From contig NZ_JADIJK010000008.1 of NCBI RefSeq assembly GCF_017355205.1, forward strand, positions 1-64,000: DNA of 64,000 bases. Direction: 5' to 3'. Below the pieces are notes generated by a model. The model searched no databases, was not told where the DNA came from, and saw only the letters and a list, made by a program, of their open reading frames with translations. This DNA comes from Bacillus sp. SD088 (GTDB lineage: Bacteria; Bacillota; Bacilli; Bacillales; Bacillaceae_C). Positions 7,497 through 16,926 of the stretch are shown here, one piece after another (within the stretch, counting starts at the first letter, position 1; each line of letters begins with the position of its first letter). The translations under genes and the position numbers were made by a program.

Positions 7497-8837
7497 ATGT
7501 CGAATAAAATGAATTCAAATGAAAAGGCATCTATTTCAAATAAAAGGAAAAAGCCTGTTCCTAAAAAGGGACATAATCCTACTACTGCGTTAATATTATC
7601 CATTCTATTAGCTGGTTTGGGACAAATATATAATAAACGATACTTAAAAGGAATAGTGTTTATTGTTTTAGAAATTGCCTTTATTGTTTGTTTCGGAAAC
7701 TTTATCAATTTAGGTTTGTGGGGAATAAGAACCCTTGGGACAATCCCTGGTGTTGACCACTCTATTTATTTACTTGTTTATGGAATCCTTTCGATTATTT
7801 TATTAGTATTTGCAGTAGCGTTCTATATATATAATGTGTTGGATGCGAAAAAGCAGGCTACACTTATTTCCCAAGGTCATGAAGCACCAAATCTAGGGGA
7901 TGCTTTTAAAGCAAGCTATGATAAGTCATTTCCCTATTTTCTAACAGGACCCGGACTCATCTTGCTTATATTTACGGTTGTTTTTCCATTGTTATTTGCA
8001 ATCACTCTATCTTTTACAAACTATGATTTATATCATTCTCCACCAAGAAAATTAGTAGAGTGGGTAGGATTTACTAATTTCAAAAATTTAGTGACCGTTC
8101 CTCTCTGGAAAAATACTTTTATCAGTGTTTTTTCATGGACGATTATTTGGACACTTGTGGCAACAACCTTACAAATAGTAGTCGGTCTATTCCTAGCTGT
8201 CCTTGTAAACGACAAAAGGGTTAAATTTAAAAAAATAATCCGAACAATATTGATTTTGCCATGGGCGGTTCCAGGATTCGTATCTATTTTAATTTTTTCT
8301 GCCATGTTTAATGATCAATTTGGAACGATCAATCGTGATCTCATTGTTCCACTGTTTGGAGGCAATGGAATCCCTTGGATGACTGATCCATTTTATACAA
8401 AAATTCTCCTCATTATGATTCAGACTTGGCTAGCTTATCCATTTTTATTTGCTTTATTTACTGGAATTCTGCAGAGTGTTTCAAATGAATGGTACGAGGC
8501 GGCAGATGTAGATGGGGCAACTCGTTGGCAAAAATTCAGACATATTACGTTACCCCATATTTTATTTGCAACGGCACCGATGTTAATTGTTCAATATACA
8601 ACGAATTTTAATAATTTTAATGTGATTTATTTGCTTAATGGAGGGGGACCAGCCATAAAGGGGCAAAATGCTGGTGGAACAGATATCCTCATATCCTGGG
8701 TCTATAAGTTAACATTTGATACAAATAATTACAGTATGGCAGCTGCCATCTCATTGATTATTGGAATTATCGTTTCGGTTTTTGCTATATTTCAATTTCG
8801 TAAAACGAGTTCATTTAAAGAAGAGGGGAATATTTGA
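7497..8837 (+). CDS. ganP: ABC transporter permease, MalF/GanP type
   Basis: This 446-aa inner-membrane protein has about eight membrane spans. The first 130 residues form an extra N-terminal part with a basic head and segments reading LLAGLGQIYNKRYLKG, typical of MalF/GanP-like permeases that are longer than usual. The core binding-protein-dependent transport domain carries the EAA loop EWYEAADVDGATRWQKF near residue 330, which contacts the ATPase. With the next gene it would form the channel for galacto-oligosaccharides. No ATPase gene is present, as in B. subtilis gan, where the shared MsmX ATPase serves the system. ATG 7497 follows a purine-rich AGAGGT. Confidence 0.88.
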   Translation: MSNKMNSNEKASISNKRKKPVPKKGHNPTTALILSILLAGLGQIYNKRYLKGIVFIVLEIAFIVCFGNFINLGLWGIRTLGTIPGVDHSIYLLVYGILSIILLVFAVAFYIYNVLDAKKQATLISQGHEAPNLGDAFKASYDKSFPYFLTGPGLILLIFTVVFPLLFAITLSFTNYDLYHSPPRKLVEWVGFTNFKNLVTVPLWKNTFISVFSWTIIWTLVATTLQIVVGLFLAVLVNDKRVKFKKIIRTILILPWAVPGFVSILIFSAMFNDQFGTINRDLIVPLFGGNGIPWMTDPFYTKILLIMIQTWLAYPFLFALFTGILQSVSNEWYEAADVDGATRWQKFRHITLPHILFATAPMLIVQYTTNFNNFNVIYLLNGGGPAIKGQNAGGTDILISWVYKLTFDTNNYSMAAAISLIIGIIVSVFAIFQFRKTSSFKEEGNI

Positions 8838-9679
8838 TGAATTCAAAAATTAAGTCTGGTATAGAGTTGGCAGGTATATATGCAATTTTTGCTTTTATGG
8901 CTGTTATTATCATTTACCCTATTCTATGGGCGATTGGGATCTCTCTAAACTCCGGTACAAGTTTGTATTCTTCCACGATCATTCCAGAAAATTGGTCGCT
9001 TGTTCACTATAAATGGTTATTCACAGATCCTAAAAGTAATTACCTTTTATGGTATAAGAATAGCATGATTGTTTCAGGTCTATCGGCACTTATTTCGGTG
9101 GGGATAACCTCTTTAGTTGCTTATGCCTTTTCTAGGTATAAATTTGTAGGTCGAAAAACAGGGTTATATACGTTTTTAATATTGCAAATGTTCCCGGTCA
9201 TCATGGCGATGGTAGCTTTATATATTCTCTTAAATTTAGTAGGATTATTGAATACGTTAACGGGTTTAATCCTTATTTATGTTGGTGGTCAAATCCCTTT
9301 TAACGCGTGGCTTGTCAAGGGTTACTTAGATACGATTCCAAGGGAACTAGATGAAGCTGGCAGGATGGATGGCGCGGGACATTTGACCGTGTTTGTAAAA
9401 ATCATCTTACCTCTTGCAAAGCCTATACTTGGAGTGGTTGCATTATTTAATTTTATGGGACCATTATTTGATTTTATCCTTCCATCGATCATATTGAGAA
9501 GTCCAGAAAAATATACACTGGCGGTTGGATTATTTAACTTTGTTAATGATAAATTTTCTAATAACTTTACTCGATTTTCAGCAGGTGCCTTGTTAATTGC
9601 CATTCCAGTTTCTCTTGTCTATTTATATTCACAGAGATCATTAATTTCAGGTTTAACTGGCGGTGGGACGAAGGGCTAG
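8837..9679 (+). CDS. ganQ: ABC transporter permease, MalG/GanQ type
   Basis: This 280-aa CUT1 permease has six membrane spans and the EAA loop ELDEAGRMDGAGHL. The C-terminus SLISGLTGGGTKG is characteristic of the MalG-like partner. The TGA of the preceding gene (8835-8837) shares its A with ATG 8837, so I choose that start over the TTG at 8834; the ribosome binding site GAGGGGAA lies inside the end of the upstream gene. The tight overlap indicates translational coupling with the MalF-type partner. Confidence 0.88.
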   Translation: MNSKIKSGIELAGIYAIFAFMAVIIIYPILWAIGISLNSGTSLYSSTIIPENWSLVHYKWLFTDPKSNYLLWYKNSMIVSGLSALISVGITSLVAYAFSRYKFVGRKTGLYTFLILQMFPVIMAMVALYILLNLVGLLNTLTGLILIYVGGQIPFNAWLVKGYLDTIPRELDEAGRMDGAGHLTVFVKIILPLAKPILGVVALFNFMGPLFDFILPSIILRSPEKYTLAVGLFNFVNDKFSNNFTRFSAGALLIAIPVSLVYLYSQRSLISGLTGGGTKG

Positions 9680-9732
9680 AAAAGTATCCATATTTATGGA
9701 ACTTAGTAAAATAGTGAAAAAGGAATGACACG

Positions 9733-11805
9733 ATGTTAAAAAAATATAAACCAATTAATCAAAAAGTATCCAATCTCTTACATGGTGCTGATTATTTCCC
9801 GGAACAATGGATACATCAGCCGGAGATTTTAGATGAAGATATTCGTTTAATGAAACTTGCAAATTGTAATGTGATGTCCATAGGGATGTTTGCATGGAGC
9901 AAACTTGAGCCAGAAGAAGGTGTATTTACTTTTGGATGGCTTGATAATGTACTAGATAAATTTGCGAAAAATGGTATTTTTGCTTTTCTAGCCACCCCAA
10001 GTGGTGCAAGACCGACATGGATGTCAGAGAAATATCCGGAGGTATTACGTGTAGGAGCGAATAGAGTACGTAATTTACATGGTGCCAGGCATAATCATTG
10101 CTTTACCTCACCAGTCTATCGTGAAAAAGTAACAATAATAAATCAACAATTAGCGAAAAGATATGCACATCATCCAGCCGTCATTGGATGGCATGTTTCC
10201 AATGAATATGGTGGAGATTGCCATTGTGACTATTGTCAGAACGCCTTCCGATCTTGGGTAAAGAATAAATACAAAACATTGGACGATTTAAATTATGCTT
10301 GGTGGTCAACCTTTTGGAGCCATACCATTACAAGTTGGTCACAGGTTGAATCACCTTCTCCACATGGAGAATCAGCTGTGCACGCGATGAACTTGGATTG
10401 GCAACGCTTTGTGACAGATCAGACGATCGACTTTTATAAACATGAAACTAAACCCCTGAAAAAGGAAAATGCTGAACTCCCAACGTTTACTAATTTTATG
10501 GAAACAAGTGAATTCTCCGGATTAAATTATGCTAAATTTGCGAAGGAATTAGACTTTGTTTCATGGGATTCTTATCCGAAGTGGCATGATCAAGATGACG
10601 ATAGCCAGTTAGCTGCATGGATTGGATTTAATCATGATCGTTTCCGATCCTTAAAGGATGGACAACCATTTTTGTTAATGGAAAGTACGCCTAGTTTAAC
10701 GAATTGGCAACCTATTAGTAAGTTAAAACGGCCAGGGATGCATTATTTATCATCCATGCAAGCTATTGCCCATGGTTCAGATTCAGTCCAATACTTTCAA
10801 TGGCGAAAAAGTCGTGGATCAAGTGAAAAATTTCATGGTGCTGTTGTGGATCATTCAGGATATGAAAACACGAGAGTATTTAAGGAAGTGAGGAATCTAG
10901 GTGAATCACTCGAAAGATCAAGCGGTGTAGTTGGCACGAGGATTGATGCAGAAGTTGCGATTATATTTGACACTGAAAATCGCTGGGCGATCAAAGATGC
11001 ACAAGGACCACGTAATCAAGGTATCGGTTATGAAAAGACCGTAGGCCAGCATTATAAAGCATTTTGGGATCAAGGTGTTCCAGTTGATGTGATCGATATG
11101 GATGCAGACCTATTAAAATATAAACTTGTTGTTGCTCCGATGCTATATATGGTCCGATCTGGGGTTGGTGAGAAGATAGAAGAATTTGTACGCGAAGGTG
11201 GTACTTTTGTTGGAACATACTGGTCAGGAATCGTTGATGAAAATGATTTAGTTTTTCTAGGTGGATTCCCGGGACCTCTTCGTAAGACATTAGGTATTTG
11301 GTCAGAGGAAATCGATGCTTTACATGATGGACAAATAAATTCCATTAAAACAGATCCGAATAACCATTTAGGACTTTTTGGTGAATATGAAGCACATGAA
11401 TTATGCGATATTATTCATCTTGAAGGAGCTGATGCACTCGCCTACTATCAAGAAGATTTCTATAAAGGCCATCCTGCTTTAACGGTAAATCAACTTGGCA
11501 AAGGAAAAGCCTATTATATTTCTTCTAGAAATAAAGGGAATTTTCATTTAGATTTTTTTACTAAACTAGTAGATGAATCAGGAGTCAGAAAAGTGATAGA
11601 AACACAACTTCCTGAAGGAGTAACAGCACAAAAGCGAACAGATGGGGAGCATGATTATATTTATCTATTTAACTTTAGCAGGGAAGCGAAAGAAGTGGAA
11701 TTGACAGATGCGGAATACACGAATTTACTGAATGGAAGATCCGTACCTAAGAAGGTTGTTTTAGAAAAATTTGCTGTGAGATTGTTAAAACGTAAAGCAA
11801 AATAA
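9733..11805 (+). CDS. ganA: Beta-galactosidase, glycoside hydrolase family 42
   Basis: This 690-aa protein has the normal length for GH42, with a TIM-barrel catalytic domain, a trimerisation domain and a small C-terminal beta domain. Glu158 in HVSNEYGG is the acid/base and Glu317 in LLMESTPS the nucleophile. Cys123, Cys163, Cys165 and Cys168 (CHCDYC) make the zinc site of this family. There is no signal peptide, so it acts in the cytoplasm, releasing galactose from imported beta-galacto-oligosaccharides. It lies 53 bp after the permease gene and is followed by a GH53 gene, the order of B. subtilis ganA-ganB. Confidence 0.93.
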   Translation: MLKKYKPINQKVSNLLHGADYFPEQWIHQPEILDEDIRLMKLANCNVMSIGMFAWSKLEPEEGVFTFGWLDNVLDKFAKNGIFAFLATPSGARPTWMSEKYPEVLRVGANRVRNLHGARHNHCFTSPVYREKVTIINQQLAKRYAHHPAVIGWHVSNEYGGDCHCDYCQNAFRSWVKNKYKTLDDLNYAWWSTFWSHTITSWSQVESPSPHGESAVHAMNLDWQRFVTDQTIDFYKHETKPLKKENAELPTFTNFMETSEFSGLNYAKFAKELDFVSWDSYPKWHDQDDDSQLAAWIGFNHDRFRSLKDGQPFLLMESTPSLTNWQPISKLKRPGMHYLSSMQAIAHGSDSVQYFQWRKSRGSSEKFHGAVVDHSGYENTRVFKEVRNLGESLERSSGVVGTRIDAEVAIIFDTENRWAIKDAQGPRNQGIGYEKTVGQHYKAFWDQGVPVDVIDMDADLLKYKLVVAPMLYMVRSGVGEKIEEFVREGGTFVGTYWSGIVDENDLVFLGGFPGPLRKTLGIWSEEIDALHDGQINSIKTDPNNHLGLFGEYEAHELCDIIHLEGADALAYYQEDFYKGHPALTVNQLGKGKAYYISSRNKGNFHLDFFTKLVDESGVRKVIETQLPEGVTAQKRTDGEHDYIYLFNFSREAKEVELTDAEYTNLLNGRSVPKKVVLEKFAVRLLKRKAK

Positions 11806-11893
11806 CAAGTATGATCTAGATACTGATATGCTTTTTTAGGGGCATTGACGGAATGATCGTTATAAGTAGCAACGAAAAGGGGACTGGATAACG

Positions 11894-13033
11894 GTGACAG
11901 ATACATTTGTAAAAGGCGCAGATATTTCTATCATCCATGAATTAGAGGAATTAGGTGGAAAGTTTTATTATCAAAAGAAAGAAAGGGACCTATTTGAAAT
12001 TCTAAAAATAAATGGGATTAATACCATCCGCTTACGTATATGGGTGGATCCTTATGATGAAGAAAAAAACCCTTATTTGGGTGGGACGAATGATCTGAGA
12101 ACAACACTTGATTTAGCGAAAAGGGCAAAAGCGAATGGTATGCAATGGATGATTAATTTTCATTATAGTGATTTTTGGGCGGATCCTAAAAAACAAATGA
12201 AGCCTAAAGCTTGGGATGGATTGAGTGGCAAGCAATTAGAAGACGAAGTATATCAATATACAAGACAAGTCCTTGAAATATGTGCAGAACAGGATGTCAT
12301 TCCGGAATTTATTCAAATTGGGAATGAAATAACAAATGGGATGTTATGGCCGGATGGAAAAACGCCAATGTTCAAATTTGAGGAACGCAGGTTTGAAGAT
12401 GTCGAAGAAGAAGTCAGGGAAAAATCTTATAATCAGTTAGCCCGTTTGTTGAAAGCAGGAATTCGAGCAGTCAAGGAAGTGCGCATGCCTCAATCCTCCA
12501 AGATCATTTTGCATCTGGATTTTGGTGGGGCAAATGAACTTTACCGTACCTGGTTTGATGAAATAACCCGGAGGGATGTAGATTTTGATATTATTGGCTT
12601 ATCTTATTATCCCTTCTGGCACGGCAGTTTAGATGAATTGGAATTTAATTTAAATGATATAAGTGCTCGATATAACAAAGAAGTGCTCATTGTAGAAACA
12701 GCATATGGATTTACCGAGGAAGACCCTTTAGGAAGCTGTATTTTCACTAAGGATCTTGCAGATATAGGAGGGTACCCTGCTACAGTCGAAGGGCAAAAAA
12801 GTTTTTTACGAGACCTGATGAAAATTGTTCAACAAACCGAAAATCATAAAGGAAAAGGGATTGTCTATTGGGAACCCTCCTGGCTTCCTTTGAAAAATAC
12901 GACCTGGGCTAGTTATGAAGGCATGAAATATGGCAATGATGTGGCCCCAACGGGAAATCATTGGGCCAATCAGGGATTGTTTGATTTTAAAGGAAATACT
13001 TTAGATTCCTTGAATGTGTTTAGGGAGTTTTAG
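11894..13033 (+). CDS. ganB: Endo-beta-1,4-galactanase, glycoside hydrolase family 53, without signal peptide
   Basis: This 379-aa GH53 enzyme attacks beta-1,4-galactan side chains of pectin. FVKGADISIIHELE opens the TIM barrel; Glu145 in IQIGNEITNG is the acid/base and Glu268 in LIVETAYG the nucleophile. GTG 11894 is the only reasonable start: an in-frame TAG lies nine codons upstream and no signal peptide can be added. B. subtilis GanB is secreted, so this version either works on imported oligosaccharides or has lost export. It is the last gene of the gan operon, 88 bp after the GH42 gene, and a terminator follows. Confidence 0.9.
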   Translation: MTDTFVKGADISIIHELEELGGKFYYQKKERDLFEILKINGINTIRLRIWVDPYDEEKNPYLGGTNDLRTTLDLAKRAKANGMQWMINFHYSDFWADPKKQMKPKAWDGLSGKQLEDEVYQYTRQVLEICAEQDVIPEFIQIGNEITNGMLWPDGKTPMFKFEERRFEDVEEEVREKSYNQLARLLKAGIRAVKEVRMPQSSKIILHLDFGGANELYRTWFDEITRRDVDFDIIGLSYYPFWHGSLDELEFNLNDISARYNKEVLIVETAYGFTEEDPLGSCIFTKDLADIGGYPATVEGQKSFLRDLMKIVQQTENHKGKGIVYWEPSWLPLKNTTWASYEGMKYGNDVAPTGNHWANQGLFDFKGNTLDSLNVFREF

Positions 13034-13078
13034 AAATAAATTCACCTTATTTCAAGCTTTAACGGTAGTGAGATTAGG

Positions 13079-13111
13079 GCGGTTCAGTGATCAAAATGAA
13101 CCGCTTTAGTT
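13079..13111 (+). terminator. Terminator of the galactan operon
   Basis: GCGGTTCA (13079-13086) pairs with TGAACCGC (13097-13104), followed by TTTAGTT, 46 bp after the GH53 stop. Confidence 0.75.
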
Positions 13112-13186
13112 AGTGTAGGGAGAATTACCTTTTGCATGATCGTTTGTTTCCCAATCTATTATTCCTCCAAGAGCTATTTCATTCTA

Positions 13187-13330
13187 TCTCATCAGTCCTA
13201 AACATCAAAAATTTCACCTTATGCGTGGTGGATGATCGGGGGCATCCAAATGTTTAATCCATATTCCTTTATCTCTTTCATTAGACTTTTTAGGAAGCCA
13301 TCTCTGTCTTCACTTATAACAAGGGTACTC
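13187..13330 (-). pseudogene. Degraded paralogue of the 98-aa gene at 15649
   Basis: Read beside 15655-15790, this stretch keeps the same words in the same order: AAACATCAA, AATTTCAC, GGTGGATG, TCCAAATGT, AATCCAT, ATCTCTT and TTTTTAGG. Frames are broken and no start remains. It is the minus-strand 3' half of a second copy of the gene. The rest of 13105-13510 holds nothing I can assign. Confidence 0.65.
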
Positions 13331-13510
13331 TACCGTACTCTTGTGCATTAGGAAATTCACCAAGAAAATACAAAAAAACAATCTCATTAAGGGATAAAAT
13401 ACTTAAACAAATCAAACGCACGAATACGAGTGTCCATTTATCTTGGAATAAACGCATAATCAAATTTAATATTTTGATTAATTCCCTTCAAGATAGCTTG
13501 ATTTTATCTT

Positions 13511-14431
13511 CTACTTTGTCAATAGCTGCTGAATCCATCCGCTTAGGGTCGCTTTGTCAACAAATGGTGCCAATTGCGCAATCGTTTCAGGTCCCATATT
13601 ACCGATTTTTCTTGTATTCATAAGTTGTTTCAGAGAGTTTCTCCCAAGAAAAGGGGCTAGCGAGACGAGGAAGCTTGCGTCTAATTGGTCATCCACTCTC
13701 TGATCTACTAAGTTTATTAACTTTTCGCCACTGCAGAAAGGAGCCAGTCGCATGATTGTTCCAGGGTCAATATCTTCGTCGAGTGCTTGCTCAATTAATT
13801 CATCCATTGTTTCCTTCCCAATAAATGGTGCTAGTTGTGCAATGGATTTCAAATTCATTTCTTTTTTATTCGCTTTCTCAATTAACACCTTCAATCCATT
13901 TCTACTCATGAACGGGGCAAGTTTCTGAACAAACTCCATATCGACGCCGTCTTCCGTTACTCCTGCAACCAATCCATCCAACAATTCAGTCTCTACAAAT
14001 GGAGCCAACCGTAATATCAAGTCCTGATTAAATAACTGTTTATCTACTCGTGCTGTCATCTCTGTCAATTCACTTGCTTTCAATAAAGGGGCTACTTCAA
14101 TCAAACCTTCCATATCCACTTCTCCCTCATTTATCATATCAGCAACGTCCTCTTGACGATTTTCAGTAAACCCTGTCATGATGTGACCAACATGTTGGAT
14201 ATATGTCGAGCTGTCCTTCGTTGCTCCCCCATTTATTATATCTTCGATGGATACCCCAAACGTTTGCCCAATCGTCATCAACGTTCCAATATCCGGCAAC
14301 GAATCACCACGCTCCCATTTTGACACGGCTTGGTGACTCACACTTAACCGATCTGCTAGCTCCATTTGTGTCCAATCCCTTTCCTTCCTCATCTTTGAGA
14401 TATAGCTTCCAATCATACTTGTATCTAACAT
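13511..14431 (-). CDS. XRE-family regulator with seven C-terminal LAPF repeats
   Basis: The start is ATG at 14431, nine codons inside the longest frame, because GGGGAGGTAG lies six bases before it; this gives 306 aa. Residues about 6-65 form a Cro/C1-type helix-turn-helix (ISKMRKERDWTQMELADRLSVSHQAVSKWERG). From about residue 105 to the end come seven units of 28-30 residues, each centred on (L/V)AP(F/L), such as IAQLAPFIGKE and IMRLAPFCSGE. Each unit would be a helical hairpin, so the tail should form a solenoid, a likely protein-binding or ligand surface. The gene is alone on its strand. Palindromes over its promoter suggest autoregulation. The target is unknown. Confidence 0.85.
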   Translation of the reverse strand: MLDTSMIGSYISKMRKERDWTQMELADRLSVSHQAVSKWERGDSLPDIGTLMTIGQTFGVSIEDIINGGATKDSSTYIQHVGHIMTGFTENRQEDVADMINEGEVDMEGLIEVAPLLKASELTEMTARVDKQLFNQDLILRLAPFVETELLDGLVAGVTEDGVDMEFVQKLAPFMSRNGLKVLIEKANKKEMNLKSIAQLAPFIGKETMDELIEQALDEDIDPGTIMRLAPFCSGEKLINLVDQRVDDQLDASFLVSLAPFLGRNSLKQLMNTRKIGNMGPETIAQLAPFVDKATLSGWIQQLLTK

Positions 14432-14480
14432 CCAAACTACCTCCCCAATAAGTTTCAATGCGCATTGTTAATGAAAGAGT

Positions 14481-14545
14481 AGCATATTGCGTCCCTGATG
14501 CCTATCAACTATTAGTTGAATTCGGAATTCTACTATTGGTAGAAT
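14481..14545 (-). promoter_or_regulatory. Promoter of the LAPF-repeat regulator with two palindromes
   Basis: On the minus strand TTGATA (14503-14508) and TATGCT (14481-14486) are spaced by 16 bp. TCAACT-ATT-AGTTGA (14505-14519) overlaps the -35 and ATTCTAC-TATTG-GTAGAAT (14527-14545) lies just upstream. Both are operator-like. From 14546 to 14994 I see no further gene or repeat. Confidence 0.5.
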
Positions 14546-14994
14546 GTATCAACTTGGAATTTATTCGAAAGTTGCTATGTAAGTTGTTTTTTAGCTAAGT
14601 GCAAAAACCCCTGATCCGCCAGCGAAAACGGCTAGTTGTGACATAATAGGTATATATCAAGTTCCGGGAAGCACGTATTACAGTCGTACCAAGAATGTCG
14701 CTCAATAGTTTTGTTCGGCAGAAGTGGTGGATAATACAGGGTATCGCGATCTGGAGGGGTAGTTATAATGGTAAAATTTATATGATATTCTAGCAATTTT
14801 TGAGCACTGTTAGGTCATCGTTCATATATAAAATTAAAAAGCTTTGTATCTAATGTATGCAGTTTATTTTTATTAGTCTATTATTAGATTATACTGAAAG
14901 CCTTTGCGTGTACACACATAGATTAATGGAGATTTTTGTTGAATATCCCTGCGCTGTTATTTAACGGAACCAAAACATTGGAGATGAGTTTTAA

Positions 14995-15459
14995 ATGAAT
15001 ACAAATCAAGTTGCATTTAGAGAAGCCAAACTACAAGATCTCGACAGGATTGTATATATGCTTTCAGATGATGTGTTGGGAAACAAAAGAGAGCGTTACC
15101 AACAGCCTTTGCCAGAAAGCTACATACAAGCATTTCAATCAATTCATTCTGACCCAAACAATGAATTGATTGTGGCGTGTTATGGTGAAGAGATAGTAGG
15201 TGTTTTACAGATTACATTTACTCCATACATTACCTATCAAGGGGGGTGGAGAGCCACCATCGAAGGTGTTCGTACTGCAACTTTAGAACGTGGCAAAGGT
15301 ATAGGGTCTATGTTAATTCGATGGACAATTCAACGTGCCAAAGAGCGTGGATGTCATATCATTCAACTAACAACAGATAAAAAGAGACCCGAAGCACTTT
15401 ATTTCTATGAAAAGTTAGGTTTTAAGGCATCGCATGAGGGATTAAAATTACACCTTTAG
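14995..15459 (+). CDS. GNAT-family N-acetyltransferase
   Basis: This 154-aa protein has the single GNAT fold. Motif A reads RTATLERGKGIGSMLIRWTI, with the R/Q-x-x-G-x-G/A acetyl-CoA pyrophosphate loop (RGKGIG). The C-terminal EALYFYEKLGFKASHEG is the standard motif B region. It transfers an acetyl group from acetyl-CoA to an amine of unknown identity (small molecule or protein). GGAGATGAG precedes the ATG. It is monocistronic, between two minus-strand genes, with a hairpin after it that can terminate both converging transcripts. Confidence 0.9.
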   Translation: MNTNQVAFREAKLQDLDRIVYMLSDDVLGNKRERYQQPLPESYIQAFQSIHSDPNNELIVACYGEEIVGVLQITFTPYITYQGGWRATIEGVRTATLERGKGIGSMLIRWTIQRAKERGCHIIQLTTDKKRPEALYFYEKLGFKASHEGLKLHL

Positions 15460-15607
15460 ATGGTATGGGGATTGAACTAACGAGCAACTCTAACACGACA
15501 ACGAATATAAGCTAAAAGCTAAAACTATGATGAATTTATGCAATACTTGTACATTTAGGCTTTCTTAATTCATAAAATATCCTGCCATCTTTGTTTGCCA
15601 AATATAG

Positions 15608-15642
15608 AATGTCACAGAAATCATTCATGTTTCTGTGACATT
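15608..15642. terminator. Bidirectional hairpin between GNAT and the 98-aa gene
   Basis: Perfect 13-bp arms (15608-15620 and 15630-15642), followed by T-rich sequence on the plus strand. The hairpin sits directly behind the stop of the minus-strand 98-aa gene. Confidence 0.7.
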
Positions 15643-15648
15643 TCCATT

Positions 15649-15945
15649 TCAATCATCATCAGGCCGAAACATCAAGAATTTCACTTTTTTCTTGGTGGAT
15701 GGTCGAGTAGTCGTCCAAATGTCCAATCCATGTTCTTCTATCTCTTCCATTAAGTTTTTTAGGGCGCCAGCTACGGCCCTGTTTAAGATAGGATGTTTCC
15801 CACAGCCGTCAATGCTTTCCTCTTCCCAATAATAATAACTTGCAAATGCCTCATAATGATTCTCATATTGCGTGTACAAGACTTGAACGCGTAAGTTTTT
15901 ATGCGTAGTCCAGAACGTTCCTCCATCCTTTGGTAGGGGATGCAT
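15649..15945 (-). CDS. Hypothetical protein, 98 aa, member of a small paralogous set
   Basis: This is a soluble, aromatic-rich and acidic protein (YEAFASYYYWEEESIDG, ending FRPDDD) with no signal peptide or membrane segment. I do not recognise the family. GGGAGAG precedes the ATG on the minus strand. A degraded second copy lies at 13187-13330 and a very short piece of the 3' end at about 20518-20551, so the gene seems to have been duplicated around this region and then decayed. Neighbours (GNAT and a ComK-like gene) give no firm hint of function. Confidence 0.75.
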   Translation of the reverse strand: MHPLPKDGGTFWTTHKNLRVQVLYTQYENHYEAFASYYYWEEESIDGCGKHPILNRAVAGALKNLMEEIEEHGLDIWTTTRPSTKKKVKFLMFRPDDD

Positions 15946-16145
15946 GCTATCACTCTCCCATTTTCATAGTTGCAACTTTCCGTTTAAGCACAAAATTCAC
16001 CTGAAAAAAATTTAACCAAGAACCCTCTCCTAAGAAAAAATCTCAGGAAAGGAAGCAATCTGTTTTATATGTCAAACTATGATAACGCATACAATTCACA
16101 TCTACTGGTTAAGCCTAAAAGCTTCTTTCTACTCTTGAAGCAAAT

Positions 16146-16778
16146 TTAATTTTGTAAAAAGAATATCTTTTGCTTTCCCTTTTTTTCGTTATTTGGCTTC
16201 TGGCCAACCTCTGCAAAATAATAATATGGATGTTGGTATTCTTTGATGATGTGGGTGTTGGTCTCGATGGGGGTATCTTCGTCTATTTCTTGAAATCGAT
16301 CATGATGTATCTTCTCGAGGGTTCTTGCTTTATTTAACTTCCTTTCATAGGCTCTGAGGCTAAGTTCTAAGGTAATGGTATATTTTTTACCGATGTCCAA
16401 GCTCGTTTCCTTCTTATTTTCCGCCTTGTAACGGTCTACATGATTGGCGGAGAGCCAAATATTATGTTCCCTTTCTTTCGAATAAATGGGGAACCAGTAA
16501 ATACGATCATAGACTTTTACAGGGGGCATATTGATATTGCCTAAGGCCTGCCTGCTTGCCTGTGAAGCACCTTCTAGATCATGTCCATAATAAAGCAGGC
16601 TATCTTGCATAATTTGTAATGGACTTTTCCGTACTGCAAAATAATCATTTTCTTCTACGACCTGTGTCATCAAATATCCATAGTTATCGATCAATGGCAA
16701 TAAACCAGCTGTGAAAGACTTAATGATATAGTTCTCACGCACTTCTCCACTTTTATTAACTTCACATCGATTGATCAC
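16146..16778 (-). CDS. comK: ComK-like competence transcription factor
   Basis: About 210 aa with the ComK plan: KSPLQIMQDSLLYYGHDLEGA matches the KPLQI...FFGSSYAGR region of B. subtilis ComK, and KVYDRIYWFPI and NIWLSANHVDRYKA match its central block. ComK binds paired AT-rich boxes and activates DNA-uptake genes. The longest frame begins at GTG 16784, but AAGGGAGA is directly adjacent to it, so GTG 16778 is the better start. The C-terminal 40 residues are basic and longer than in B. subtilis. It lies head to head with a sigma factor gene across 500 bp. It could be a ComK2-type paralogue rather than the main regulator. Confidence 0.85.
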   Translation of the reverse strand: MINRCEVNKSGEVRENYIIKSFTAGLLPLIDNYGYLMTQVVEENDYFAVRKSPLQIMQDSLLYYGHDLEGASQASRQALGNINMPPVKVYDRIYWFPIYSKEREHNIWLSANHVDRYKAENKKETSLDIGKKYTITLELSLRAYERKLNKARTLEKIHHDRFQEIDEDTPIETNTHIIKEYQHPYYYFAEVGQKPNNEKKGKQKIFFLQN

Positions 16779-16805
16779 TTTCACTCTCCCTTAAGTTGGA
16801 ATTAC

Positions 16806-16821
16806 GGTATTTATAAATACC
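16806..16821. promoter_or_regulatory. 16-bp perfect palindrome in the comK leader
   Basis: GGTATTTATAAATACC is a perfect palindrome 28 bp upstream of the chosen comK start, close to a GGATAAT -10-like box on the minus strand. It is a candidate operator or mRNA hairpin. Confidence 0.45.
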
Positions 16822-16926
16822 TATGTCTATTATCCTATAAAAAGATGGGAATTCCAAATAATTTGATTTCTAGTTTTATACCTTATTTGAAAACTTGCGT
16901 GCAGGCCAATCACAACTGCAGTCGGG

